From Pseudoalteromonas sp. HM-SA03 (GTDB taxonomy: Bacteria; Pseudomonadota; Gammaproteobacteria; Enterobacterales; Alteromonadaceae), in contig NZ_NSDG01000039.1 of assembly GCF_002289345.1 (NCBI RefSeq), forward strand, positions 32,747 through 96,746: DNA of 64,000 bases, written 5' to 3'. Made by a program: the position numbers and the translations under genes. Each line of letters starts with the position of its first letter. The first letter of the stretch is position 1. Below, piece by piece: positions 1 to 7,566 of the stretch. The notes under the pieces are model-generated. The model made no database searches and was not told the DNA's origin. It saw nothing but the letters and a program-made list of their open reading frames with translations.

Positions 1-1
1 C

Positions 2-1417
2 ACTCAACAAAATGAAACGGTCAAAAAGAGTATCGAACGATTTCAAGATATAGCGCCAAACGCCGAGTCTTGGCGTGTTGAAATGCCAACAGAGCGTCGC
101 CCAAGCCTGCTATTAATGTACTCCGAAAAGCCAGCCGAAGGGGAAAGACGAGGAAAACGCCACTCTGAGTATCTCGACCCAGTAACGCTGGAAGCACTTC
201 CTGAGTTTAGGGAGACTAGAGGCGGTAACTTTTTCTACCGTCTGCATTTTGACTTGCATTACATGAACGCGATCACCGCGCGTTGGATTGTCTGTTTTGC
301 GACTCTGTTTATGCTGATTGCGCTTATTTCAGGCGTGGTGATCCATAAGCGCATTTTCAAAGATCTATTCCAATTTAGAAACGGGAAAGGGCTGAGAAGT
401 TGGCTTGACGCTCATAATGTTTCTTCCGTTGTGGCATTACCGTTTCATATTATGATCACTTACACCGGCCTAGTGACGCTTATTTTTATGTTACTGCCAC
501 AGCCCGCCGAACAGCGCTTTGAAGATACAAAAACGCTTAGAGCCGAACGCTATCCATTTCTTGCTGCAACCCCTGAAACAGGACAACCATTGAAGAGTAT
601 CGCATTAGATACAGCGCTAGATCATTATTTTACTAACTCTGGCGACGCACCGCTTCGCCGCATTGTGATCTCATCGCCGGGGGATGCAAGTGCAACGATT
701 AAGCTTTATGCCAATGCTCAACGCGCTGTTCAGGATGATCCGCCCAGTTGGATGTATAGCGCGGCATCTGGTGAGCTGTTAAAAACACACAATGTGACGC
801 TGTCTGGCGCTGAAAACCTCTATGGCGGAATGATAGCATTGCACACCGGGCGTTTAGCAGAGCCACTATTACGTTGGCTATACTTTGTCGCTGGATTAGC
901 GGGTTGTGCCATGATTGCAACGGGTGCTGTTATGTGGGCAAAAAGACTGCGCCAAAAGCTTAAAGGTGATGACAAGCCGGGTGTAGGCCTTAGGCTTGTG
1001 GAGTCGCTCAATTTAGGCACTATCATGGGTCTGCCAGCCGCAACGGCGATGTTCTTTTATGCAAACAGGTTGCTTCCAACAGAATTAGTAGGACGTGCAG
1101 ACAAAGAAGTTTTAGCGTTCTTTGTTACGTGGGGAGTATTCACTCTAGCCGCTCTCTTTAAGTCGGATAGGCTGGCGTGGCTGCTATCTGCAAAAGTAAA
1201 TGCAATCGTATGGGGCCTACTGCCTGTCGTAAACATGTTAACCACTGATGGAAACCTCGTGAGCTACTTAATTAATGGTCAGTGGGTATTATTTGGTTTT
1301 GATGTGATGGCTATCGGTATCGCTATCGGTTTCTTGGTTCAAGCTAAAAAGCTCGGCAATACCAAAGCAGCACCAGCGACACCACGTCGCCAAGCAAAAC
1401 GCGAGGTAAATGCCTAA
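2..1417 (+). CDS. PepSY-associated transmembrane protein, 5' end cut by the window edge
   Basis: Inner-membrane protein of the PepSY/PiuB type, usually linked to reduction or handling of siderophore-borne iron. The frame is open from base 2, so the true start lies upstream; the first visible ATG at 83 is internal, because the codons before it continue a plausible PepSY segment. Hydrophobic segments lie (counting from that ATG) near residues 68-87, 116-138 and 263-286, with about four more in the C-terminal third, and a soluble domain sits between the second and third. The stop overlaps the start of the next gene (TAATG at 1415-1419), so the two are translationally coupled. One copy of the 18-bp GATCA repeat lies in frame at 620-637. 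Family call is firm; the iron role is inferred from the family. Confidence 0.85.
   Translation, partial: TQQNETVKKSIERFQDIAPNAESWRVEMPTERRPSLLLMYSEKPAEGERRGKRHSEYLDPVTLEALPEFRETRGGNFFYRLHFDLHYMNAITARWIVCFATLFMLIALISGVVIHKRIFKDLFQFRNGKGLRSWLDAHNVSSVVALPFHIMITYTGLVTLIFMLLPQPAEQRFEDTKTLRAERYPFLAATPETGQPLKSIALDTALDHYFTNSGDAPLRRIVISSPGDASATIKLYANAQRAVQDDPPSWMYSAASGELLKTHNVTLSGAENLYGGMIALHTGRLAEPLLRWLYFVAGLAGCAMIATGAVMWAKRLRQKLKGDDKPGVGLRLVESLNLGTIMGLPAATAMFFYANRLLPTELVGRADKEVLAFFVTWGVFTLAALFKSDRLAWLLSAKVNAIVWGLLPVVNMLTTDGNLVSYLINGQWVLFGFDVMAIGIAIGFLVQAKKLGNTKAAPATPRRQAKREVNA
620..637 (+). repeat. GATCA repeat copy inside the PepSY gene
   Basis: Exact match to GATCANNNTTTTACTAAC. It is read in frame as D-H-Y-F-T-N (residues 180-185 counted from the ATG at 83). 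It is the only copy found in the first 1.7 kb. Confidence 0.8.
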
Positions 1418-1749
1418 TGGAATGGCTAACGTTTTTACTTTGTCTGCTTGCGTTTATGGGTTTTGCAGTAGCAAAACCCAATCACTATAAGGAAGTATTT
1501 GGTACACGCCCAAAAGGAAACATAACAAACCAATTAACCATTGCCAGCTGGCTCTGCCTTGGCGGCAGCTTAGCACTTGCTCTTAAGACTCAGGGAGCCT
1601 ACGGCAGCCTAGAGTTTATTGGTTATATGACCTTGGCTGTATTACTACTTGTCGCTATCTTCGCGACCAAACCTAGCTACTTCAGATCACTATTTTACCT
1701 AGTCATTATCGGTATACTGCTCAGTACGCTGTATTGGATCATATTTTAA
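1417..1749 (+). CDS. DUF3325-type small membrane protein
   Basis: A 110-residue, strongly hydrophobic protein with about four predicted membrane spans (near residues 2-18, 42-57, 67-84 and 90-109). DUF3325 proteins are small inner-membrane proteins commonly encoded beside PepSY membrane proteins and TonB-dependent receptors in iron-uptake loci. It starts inside the stop codon of the preceding PepSY gene and is followed at once by a hairpin terminator, so it is the last gene of that operon. Function is unknown; family assignment rests on size, topology and neighbour. Confidence 0.7.
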   Translation: MEWLTFLLCLLAFMGFAVAKPNHYKEVFGTRPKGNITNQLTIASWLCLGGSLALALKTQGAYGSLEFIGYMTLAVLLLVAIFATKPSYFRSLFYLVIIGILLSTLYWIIF

Positions 1750-1751
1750 CT

Positions 1752-1776
1752 AAGGCGCCACTAATGGCGCCTTTTT
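1752..1776 (+). terminator. Intrinsic terminator after the PepSY/DUF3325 operon
   Basis: A 9-bp perfect stem (AAGGCGCCA / TGGCGCCTT) with a CTAA loop runs into a T tract at 1772-1776, three bases after the stop codon. Confidence 0.85.
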
Positions 1777-1777
1777 A

Positions 1778-1795
1778 GATCATTATTTTACTAAC
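1778..1795 (+). repeat. GATCA repeat copy
   Basis: Exact match to GATCANNNTTTTACTAAC, directly after the terminator T tract. A right half-site (ATTTACTAAC, ending at 1878) lies 83 bases further on in the same orientation, about two periods of the neighbouring array. Confidence 0.85.
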
Positions 1796-1892
1796 ATTTC
1801 TTTGTTAACTCTTTGAAACCACATCATTTAGCATAAAATATCAGCAATAATCACGCTATACACCGCAAATTTACTAACTCAAACTAAGAGAG

Positions 1893-2034
1893 GTTAGTAA
1901 AATCGTGATCTAATGAAACCAATTAGCTTAATCAGTTGGTAAAAATATGATCTGGCAGTCTTGTTTTCGGACTAGCTTAGTAAAACCCTGATCTAAGTGC
2001 TAAAAGAATACTATTAGTTAGTTAAATTCTGATC
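1893..2034 (-). repeat. Phased array of four GATCA repeats, 41-42 bp period
   Basis: Four reverse-strand copies of the 18-bp repeat begin at 1893, 1935, 1976 and 2017, a start-to-start spacing of 42, 41 and 41 bp. Read on the minus strand they are one exact match (1893-1910) and three copies with a single mismatch each to GATCANNNTTTTACTAAC. The 23-24 bp between copies show no shared sequence. The period is close to four turns of B-DNA, which would place all copies on one face of the helix, as in iteron or operator arrays. Function is unknown. Confidence 0.85.
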
Positions 2035-2245
2035 CAGAAAGCAAGAAGAGTAACTCAGCTCTGCTCCGAGCTTAAGTTTTATCTTACCTTCAAGGTCTAT
2101 AGCGCTCTATGCTGTGATAAAAAGATTAGCGTGCAATTTCAATTTGAAACGACCTTTTAGGGTGATGGCAGGTTATCAATGTCAGTCCCTTATCTTTGCG
2201 CCTTTATCAATTCAGGGCAGGAAGTGTTCCTACCCTGAATATATT

Positions 2246-3901
2246 TTACTCGGCTTTATTCCAATCCAGCTGCATATCCCATACATATCGGTGCTCTGCC
2301 TCTAAAGGCTGCTGAGAATCATCGACTTGTTCAAGCACGTTACGCGCTTTTACTATGGTGGCGTCACGACCGAATAGGTAACTTTGCTCTTTGACAATGG
2401 TCAAGTAGGCTTTATTCAGCGCCAGCGCACGTGGTTTTGATGGTGTGATCAATTCATAAAGGTTTTTCGCAGACTGCACTTTTTTGCTGTTTACCGTGCC
2501 ATCTTCGTTAAACCAGCGCATAAGCATCTCTTGGTTTTGCCTAAACTCATCACCGCCACCAACACGCATCATATAGGTCAAGAATTCGCCCTGCTCTTCG
2601 CCTTTGTTAGGTACATCTTGCATCTCTTTTAAATTGATATAACCCCAACCCAGTTTGCCTTCAACCTTACGCGCAAACGAGAAGGTTTGGTCATAGGTTG
2701 AGCCAATGGTTTTGTGACAGCCATTACAAAATGCAAGCTCTTGCTCATGTTGCGGACGAAGTGCACCATTTTTGTCCTCTATATATCCGTTGATCGTCCA
2801 ACCGAAGTTGTTATTGATCCCTTGGTCGCCCAAATAAAGCGTTTGTGGATAATTTTCGAATGATTTTTCTTTTGCTTCTCTGTAGTAGGCAGCACCGAGT
2901 GACTGCTTGGATTTAAAGTTGTGCTTCTTCATGTAGCGCACTTCTTTCATTCTTGGCGCATTAAATACTTGACCATTATCATCCACCCCAATATACCGAA
3001 CAGTGTGTAAAAACTCGGTGTCTTGTGGATATAACTGATGAGCCAGCTCGATAGTATTGGCATCACCAAGGTAACGTTTGCTACGCAGCATGTTAGTGAT
3101 CTGCGTGAGTTTGCCATCACCATTTAAATCTACGCCAACTCGCGATTCAGAAATCACTGGCGTTGATATTTCGTCAAGCCCCTTTACAGCCATTTCAACT
3201 AGGCTTAAGTTGGCAAGGTAAACGTCCTGATTATACGTTTCGCCCTTTTCTCTGAAGGCGTCAGCAAGGCGGATCATGACATCCCCTGTAGAGCCATTGG
3301 TTGGCCAAAAAGTACTAGGAAAAGGTTTATAATTGAATGCCACCCAGCCACTGCCGTCTTTTGCTATACCCTGGTCATCGAACGCTTTTTCAGGATATGC
3401 CAAGTTGTTAAGCGGGGTGATCTCACCTTTCCAGTCAGGATTATTTTTTAGCTTTTCGATGAAAGGGGTGTAATTATCTTGATTGACCCAGTTAGTAATA
3501 TCTTGATCTGAAATACCTTTGATAAGTTCAGAGCGATCTTTAAACAGGTTTTTCCAGTGGTTTTTAAATCCCAGATCGGAAAACTCATAGGCACCTTGTA
3601 AATTCGCATCGCGCATCATGTTTGGTCGGTTTTTTTCATCATATGATTGATGGCAAGCATAGCAAGGGTTATTCACGCCATCCGTTTTGGTGTAACACTG
3701 AGGCGGGATCACTGATTCGGCGTTATAGACTTCATTGTGTTGCATAAATGCAGTCGCAGGAATGTCATCACCCTGTTTGTAAGGTGCTGTAGTTTGCGCC
3801 GACATAAGTGTGGTATTGGTTAGCCCTTGAGTCTGTTCATCATTACAACCAAACAAGGCTACGCTCGCCAATGCCACTAGAGTTAGGCTAACGTATTTCA
3901 T
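2246..3901 (-). CDS. Lipoprotein with two CXXCH haem-binding motifs
   Basis: A 551-residue exported protein. The N-terminus is a lipoprotein signal with lipobox ending at Cys19 (LFGC), so the mature protein is probably anchored in a membrane facing the periplasm or surface. Two c-type haem sites are visible: C80-Y-A-C-H84 and F-C-N-G-C-H near residue 390. The region between them contains a segment resembling a calcium-type loop (DLNGDGKLTQ). It is much longer than a simple di-haem cytochrome and I do not recognise a named family. It lies 65 bp downstream of the PhoX-like gene on the same strand, with a terminator hairpin between them, so it may be expressed partly by read-through or from its own promoter. 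An electron-transfer or oxidase role is inferred from the haem motifs only. Confidence 0.8.
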   Translation of the reverse strand: MKYVSLTLVALASVALFGCNDEQTQGLTNTTLMSAQTTAPYKQGDDIPATAFMQHNEVYNAESVIPPQCYTKTDGVNNPCYACHQSYDEKNRPNMMRDANLQGAYEFSDLGFKNHWKNLFKDRSELIKGISDQDITNWVNQDNYTPFIEKLKNNPDWKGEITPLNNLAYPEKAFDDQGIAKDGSGWVAFNYKPFPSTFWPTNGSTGDVMIRLADAFREKGETYNQDVYLANLSLVEMAVKGLDEISTPVISESRVGVDLNGDGKLTQITNMLRSKRYLGDANTIELAHQLYPQDTEFLHTVRYIGVDDNGQVFNAPRMKEVRYMKKHNFKSKQSLGAAYYREAKEKSFENYPQTLYLGDQGINNNFGWTINGYIEDKNGALRPQHEQELAFCNGCHKTIGSTYDQTFSFARKVEGKLGWGYINLKEMQDVPNKGEEQGEFLTYMMRVGGGDEFRQNQEMLMRWFNEDGTVNSKKVQSAKNLYELITPSKPRALALNKAYLTIVKEQSYLFGRDATIVKARNVLEQVDDSQQPLEAEHRYVWDMQLDWNKAE

Positions 3902-3924
3902 TTTTATGACTCCAAAATTTTGCT

Positions 3925-3957
3925 AAAAAAAAGCAGCGCACCATAAAGTGCGCTGCT
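3925..3957 (-). terminator. Terminator between the PhoX-like and cytochrome lipoprotein genes
   Basis: A 10-bp perfect stem (AGCAGCGCAC / GTGCGCTGCT, 3932-3941 and 3948-3957) with a 6-nt loop. On the minus strand it is followed by about eight T (complement of 3925-3932). It should end or attenuate transcription of the upstream gene. Confidence 0.8.
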
Positions 3958-3966
3958 ACTACTTAA

Positions 3967-5886
3967 TTATTTTGCTTTAGGGTCATATAGCCAAAGCGTG
4001 TTATTTTCTTGGAAGCCATCTTCACCAATGATAATACGACCATCTTGCATAACGATTACGTTATCAGGCTGTGAAAGTTGATTGACGTCACAACGCTCAG
4101 CGCCAGTTAGTGAAGAGCGGTAAGTTGCACCCATGACAACTGGTTCTATGCGAGTTAGGTTGTAGTTGTTATCGATATGAGCACGATATACACCGCCACA
4201 ATCTTTAACACGCGCAGAAAGCTGCATGTCACCTTCGCCATCAATCATGGTGTTGTCGATATCAGAAATACCAATATACATATAGGCCTTATCTACCACC
4301 TCTCCGGCAACAACATCTTGACCAGTTACCGCCTCAAGTACGCGGTTATGGTTGATGCTTAAGCCTTCAAGCTTACGCCATTCAGCCGTCGCACCTTTTT
4401 GGCGTGCAGCCTGACGAGACTCTAGGAAGATAGCGCGGTTGTCCATCGCTTTACCTGCCGTTACTTTACCGCCACCGTTTGCAACTGTTGGATAAGTAGC
4501 AGCACCTTCTGCCCACGCTTTTACATCAGCAACAGACAGATAGCTTGTTTGGCCTTCAACGTAGTCAGTTTCATTGATGCCATCATATTCAGCCACCCAA
4601 GTTTCTATCTGTGCATTACTGCCGCTACCCAGCTCAACCCAGCTAATGTCAAAGCCAGTTACAGCCGGATCGGTAAGGCCAGCATCTTGAGTTAGCTTTG
4701 CTGCGTAAAGGGTGCCAGCACTTAAGTCTTCTGGTTGATCTGCAACAAATTTAAATAGTACGCCACCGGTATCATCTTGTGATGAATAAACTGTACGACG
4801 GTCCGGCATCACAACTGAGTTTTCATGCTCATAACGACCAATTGTGAAGTGTTTCACAACATCAGGCGTTTCGGTTGTAGGATTTTTGATTTCTGCAATG
4901 TAACCGTAGCGATAAGGATTAGGGAAATCAGGTGCCATTAACGCTTCCATCGTGTCATTACCTGTTTCAGCAGGGTTGTTCCACTGTGGATCTTGCGTTG
5001 AGTCAACTTCAGACCAGACGATCCATTCTTCCGAAGTCAGCGGTGTACCCCACGGTGATACGGAGCCAAAGCAGTTAGCTGCTGTGCCTTTCACACCGTC
5101 GAAGTCTACCATCATCGCTTCTTCGATTGACCATTTACCCGTTGTCGCTTTACTCATTTTCAAACGACTGACACCACCTGGGTACGCTTCCCAGTTTGTG
5201 AATAGGTAACCTGTATTTGCATCTACTGGAATATAGCCATTGAAATCAGGGTTATCATTTTTAATAATTTCTTCACCCGTTGAGATGCTGTAATGCACAC
5301 CCAAACCACCCGCTAACCCCTTAGTGCCAAGGTTTTCGAATGTATCACCTGTTTGGCCTAGAATTTGATATTGACCAATCGCAGAAATCACAGTTTGTTG
5401 TTCCATGGTCGAAGCTGGAACTGGCGCACTTGGAATATTTGCAGGTAGATTATTAAAGTTCACGCCGGTTAGTACACCGACAGTCCCCGTATTGAAAGGC
5501 TTACTATTGAACTTATCAGTGGCTGTGTTGGTGTCATTTGGGTGCTGAACGTTGAAGAACAAGTCTCCCCCTTCAGAAAGAAATAGACCTGTTACTTCAG
5601 CACCAGCAGGGACGGTTGCGATGCGAACAAGGCCTGGTACGCTGTAACTACCATCACGACCATTTTGGCCGTCTGCTCCATTTTGACCATCCTGTCCGTC
5701 AGTACCATTTTGTCCATTTGTGCCGTTTGTACCATTTGAGCCATTAGTACCGTTTGCACCGTCTTGGCCAGCAGTGCCCTGCTCACCTTTAGGACCCGCA
5801 GGACCTTGTGCTCCATCGTCACCATCACAGGCAGTAAGTGCCATTGCAACTGCCGCTGCAATAAGAGAATATGCTACACGCTTCAT
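3967..5886 (-). CDS. PhoX-like (DUF839) lipoprotein with collagen-like stalk
   Basis: A 639-residue exported protein. Residues 1-20 form a lipoprotein signal (lipobox LTAC, Cys20). Residues 25-81 are 19 uninterrupted G-X-X triplets rich in N, T, D and Q, a bacterial collagen-like stalk. The rest resembles the PhoX/DUF839 beta-propeller family, with segments such as FFNVQHPND, HENSVVMPDRRTVYSSQDD, LEGLSINHN and a C-terminal VYRAHIDNNY/GRIIIGEDG region. PhoX enzymes are calcium- and iron-dependent phosphatases, normally Tat-exported and without a stalk; here export looks Sec/lipoprotein dependent. Activity on phosphate esters is inferred, and I could not verify the metal ligands. A two-CXXCH lipoprotein follows. 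Confidence 0.75.
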   Translation of the reverse strand: MKRVAYSLIAAAVAMALTACDGDDGAQGPAGPKGEQGTAGQDGANGTNGSNGTNGTNGQNGTDGQDGQNGADGQNGRDGSYSVPGLVRIATVPAGAEVTGLFLSEGGDLFFNVQHPNDTNTATDKFNSKPFNTGTVGVLTGVNFNNLPANIPSAPVPASTMEQQTVISAIGQYQILGQTGDTFENLGTKGLAGGLGVHYSISTGEEIIKNDNPDFNGYIPVDANTGYLFTNWEAYPGGVSRLKMSKATTGKWSIEEAMMVDFDGVKGTAANCFGSVSPWGTPLTSEEWIVWSEVDSTQDPQWNNPAETGNDTMEALMAPDFPNPYRYGYIAEIKNPTTETPDVVKHFTIGRYEHENSVVMPDRRTVYSSQDDTGGVLFKFVADQPEDLSAGTLYAAKLTQDAGLTDPAVTGFDISWVELGSGSNAQIETWVAEYDGINETDYVEGQTSYLSVADVKAWAEGAATYPTVANGGGKVTAGKAMDNRAIFLESRQAARQKGATAEWRKLEGLSINHNRVLEAVTGQDVVAGEVVDKAYMYIGISDIDNTMIDGEGDMQLSARVKDCGGVYRAHIDNNYNLTRIEPVVMGATYRSSLTGAERCDVNQLSQPDNVIVMQDGRIIIGEDGFQENNTLWLYDPKAK

Positions 5887-6063
5887 GAGTTACTCCAGTT
5901 CCTAAGTATTATTTTTTGTAAAGCGTGCAACAGTGTGAAGTCATCCTGTTACAGTTGACTGAATGATTTATTAACCATTTCCTACAGGAATAAGACACTT
6001 ATACTCAACTCACATACAGCCACCCTTCTGTTGACAAGTTAAAATACCCATAAAAGGAACTTC

Positions 6064-6084
6064 AGTGTAAAGGGGGTTTACACT
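6064..6084. repeat. Palindromic repeat around GTAAAGGGGGTTTAC, at the lipocalin stop codon
   Basis: A perfect 8-bp inverted repeat (AGTGTAAA / TTTACACT) around GGGGG. It overlaps the stop codon of the lipocalin gene. Related palindromes occur at 12339-12353, 31714-31732 and 62995-63009, and a degenerate one near 39059. No T tract follows on either strand. Confidence 0.65.
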
Positions 6085-6619
6085 ATTCTTTTCGAATGGG
6101 TTCGTGCCTCATATAGATAAGTTCACTGGTATTAAAGCCATATTGTTCAGACATGGTTTTAAACTTGTTCATCACGGTATCAGACACTTTAGGCGCTCTA
6201 GAAAGCAACCAAAGGTAATCACGATTGTAGCTAGTAACAAATGCATACTGGTAATCTTCATCTAACTCGAATACCACATAACTGCCATAAAACGGACCAA
6301 AAAATGACACTTTCAGATGTGCTATTTCATCATTTGCAACAAACTTGGCTTTGCCAATCGCTTCTTTCCACTCTCCTTCTTCTGTCACATATCCCTTATT
6401 TACGACTTTAATTGAACCATCTGGGTTTTGACTATAAGTCGCCGTGACGTTCTGCATCCCCCTTTCAAATGAATGATCTAATCGCGCAATTTCATACCAG
6501 ATACCTGTATAGCGCTCAACATTAAAGTCTTTAACTGGTTTAATGCCATCAGGAAGCCCCGTACATGCTGAAACCGCAAGCGCAAAAATCGCCGTGAAAA
6601 ATAACTGCCGTACTTTCAT
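6083..6619 (-). CDS. blc: Outer-membrane lipocalin (Blc family)
   Basis: A 178-residue lipoprotein. The signal peptide ends in a lipobox (VSAC) and is followed by the lipocalin signature GIWYEIARLDHSFERG near residues 37-52; the C-terminal part (YLWLLSRAP) is typical of bacterial Blc. Family members bind lipids or lysophospholipids at the outer membrane under envelope stress. I chose the ATG at 6619 because GGAG lies at good spacing before it and the signal peptide starts there; the 23 extra codons of the longer frame look non-coding. Monocistronic on the minus strand. Confidence 0.9.
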   Translation of the reverse strand: MKVRQLFFTAIFALAVSACTGLPDGIKPVKDFNVERYTGIWYEIARLDHSFERGMQNVTATYSQNPDGSIKVVNKGYVTEEGEWKEAIGKAKFVANDEIAHLKVSFFGPFYGSYVVFELDEDYQYAFVTSYNRDYLWLLSRAPKVSDTVMNKFKTMSEQYGFNTSELIYMRHEPIRKE

Positions 6620-6751
6620 ATAAGTTCTCCAAATTCCATCTCTATGTCTTACGTAGTAACCAAGTGCTAAGATTAGCGATAGGTTCAATTTTTACCTAGT
6701 TAAATTCAGACCCTTTCCATGCCAATTTCACCTTATTTATTTTAAACTTAC

Positions 6752-7324
6752 GTGCAAACAAATAGATCGCAGCAAAGTACGATGAATACAGCACAGAGCA
6801 AAAAAATACTAACTCATGGTTTGGGTGTAGCAGCGGGTAAAGTTGCATTTTATATTGAACACCCACCAATCATTGAACCTTATAATAATTTGATACAAAT
6901 CAGTGCGTTAGCCAGTGGGGAGATCGAACATATTAATGCGCATTGCGGCAACGGTTGGCGGAAAATTTTCAATGTTTTTGCCAAGTTTTTATTTACAGCA
7001 AAGCTGCCAGATCACGATATTACTAACTATTCAACTTGGCAGTCATATCGTGATAGCGCGTTACTTCAAGCTTCAAGTCAAGAAGCCCTGCTCTTTTCAA
7101 CGCCTGATTTTTCAGCAAAAACATACGATTGGCATATTATTGCAGGACGCACCTACGCGAAATCATTGCTTAGAGATCAGATTTTTACTAACAATCTAAT
7201 TTGGCTGGATGACGAGTTCGCCGTTGACTATAACTTGCGCCTTATCATTTCGCCATTTTTGGATTACCGCCAACTTAGTAATATAAAAATCAATAAGTTA
7301 GTGGATATAATAAGACAAAGTTAG
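6752..7324 (+). CDS. Conserved-looking hypothetical protein with two in-frame GATCA repeats
   Basis: A 190-codon frame beginning with GTG at 6752; an in-frame ATG at 6782 (MNTAQSKK) is an alternative start, and neither has a strong ribosome site. The protein is soluble and mixed alpha/beta, with a distinctive N-terminal segment (GLGVAAGKVAFYIEHPP) and a C-terminal DYRQLSNIKINKLVDIIRQ. I do not recognise a family with confidence. Two copies of the 18-bp repeat are read in frame as D-H-D-I-T-N (7010-7027) and D-Q-I-F-T-N (7175-7192), and four more follow downstream. It is divergent from the lipocalin gene. Confidence 0.7.
   Translation: MQTNRSQQSTMNTAQSKKILTHGLGVAAGKVAFYIEHPPIIEPYNNLIQISALASGEIEHINAHCGNGWRKIFNVFAKFLFTAKLPDHDITNYSTWQSYRDSALLQASSQEALLFSTPDFSAKTYDWHIIAGRTYAKSLLRDQIFTNNLIWLDDEFAVDYNLRLIISPFLDYRQLSNIKINKLVDIIRQS
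7010..7027 (+). repeat. GATCA repeat copy in the hypothetical gene
   Basis: One mismatch to GATCANNNTTTTACTAAC (TATTACTAAC). Codon-aligned with the host gene, translated D-H-D-I-T-N. Confidence 0.7.
7175..7192 (+). repeat. GATCA repeat copy in the hypothetical gene
   Basis: Exact match to the 18-bp consensus, codon-aligned, translated D-Q-I-F-T-N. It lies 165 bp (about four 41-bp periods) after the copy at 7010. Confidence 0.8.
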
Positions 7325-7364
7325 ATATTAGGCGGCAACTGAACTGCATGCCAAGTTGTGAAGA

Positions 7365-7395
7365 GATCAAATTTTTACTAAGTAAAATATTGATC
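7365..7395. repeat. Two overlapping GATCA repeats in inverted orientation
   Basis: A forward copy (7365-7382, one mismatch) overlaps a reverse copy (7378-7395, two mismatches) through the shared CTAAG, making a 31-bp near-palindrome bounded by GATCA and TGATC. It lies in the spacer after the hypothetical gene. Confidence 0.75.
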
Positions 7396-7419
7396 TACTT
7401 CCTGTATCTTAGTCATTGA

Positions 7420-7437
7420 GATCAGAGTTTTACTAAC
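7420..7437 (+). repeat. GATCA repeat copy
   Basis: Exact match to the 18-bp consensus, 42 bp from the start of the reverse copy at 7378. Confidence 0.8.
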
Positions 7438-7513
7438 TTTTTAGAAGTAAATGACCTGAGGTTTAGATAAAGCGCGGTGACGTCAGTGACTGAGCAGCAA
7501 TTGACTCGATGTA

Positions 7514-7531
7514 GATCACTATTTTACTAAC
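7514..7531 (+). repeat. GATCA repeat copy
   Basis: Exact match to the 18-bp consensus and the last copy of this cluster, about 80 bp before the end of the convergent methyltransferase gene. Confidence 0.8.
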
Positions 7532-7566
7532 TTAATACAAGCTACTTTGAAAAAGTAAGAAAGGAA

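Larger units (their letters stand above)
1750..2245. other. Gene-free spacer holding the phased GATCA repeat array
   Basis: No convincing gene. A 63-codon open frame at 2114-2305 runs into the antisense of the next gene and has no family features. The spacer holds the terminator, one forward GATCA repeat (1778-1795), a right half-site (about 1861-1878) and four reverse copies (1893-2034). The rest (2035-2245) has no recognisable structure. Confidence 0.8.

Noticed and set aside
1893..2034. CRISPR array
   Set aside because: Repeats of 18 bp with 23-24 bp between them are too short and the copies carry up to one mismatch each; there are no cas genes and single copies also lie in coding sequence.
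2114..2305. 63-codon forward frame in the spacer
   Set aside because: No ribosome site and it runs into the antisense of the cytochrome lipoprotein gene.
5592..5861. 89-codon low-complexity reverse frame
   Set aside because: It is a shifted reading of the collagen-like repeat of the PhoX-like gene.
5887..6082. Pho box before the PhoX-like gene
   Set aside because: CTGT-type half-sites are present near 5930-5955 but not at the 11-bp spacing of a Pho box.
6064..6084. TyrR box
   Set aside because: The known box has six bases between TGTAAA and TTTACA; here the centre is five, and copies occur inside genes and terminators.
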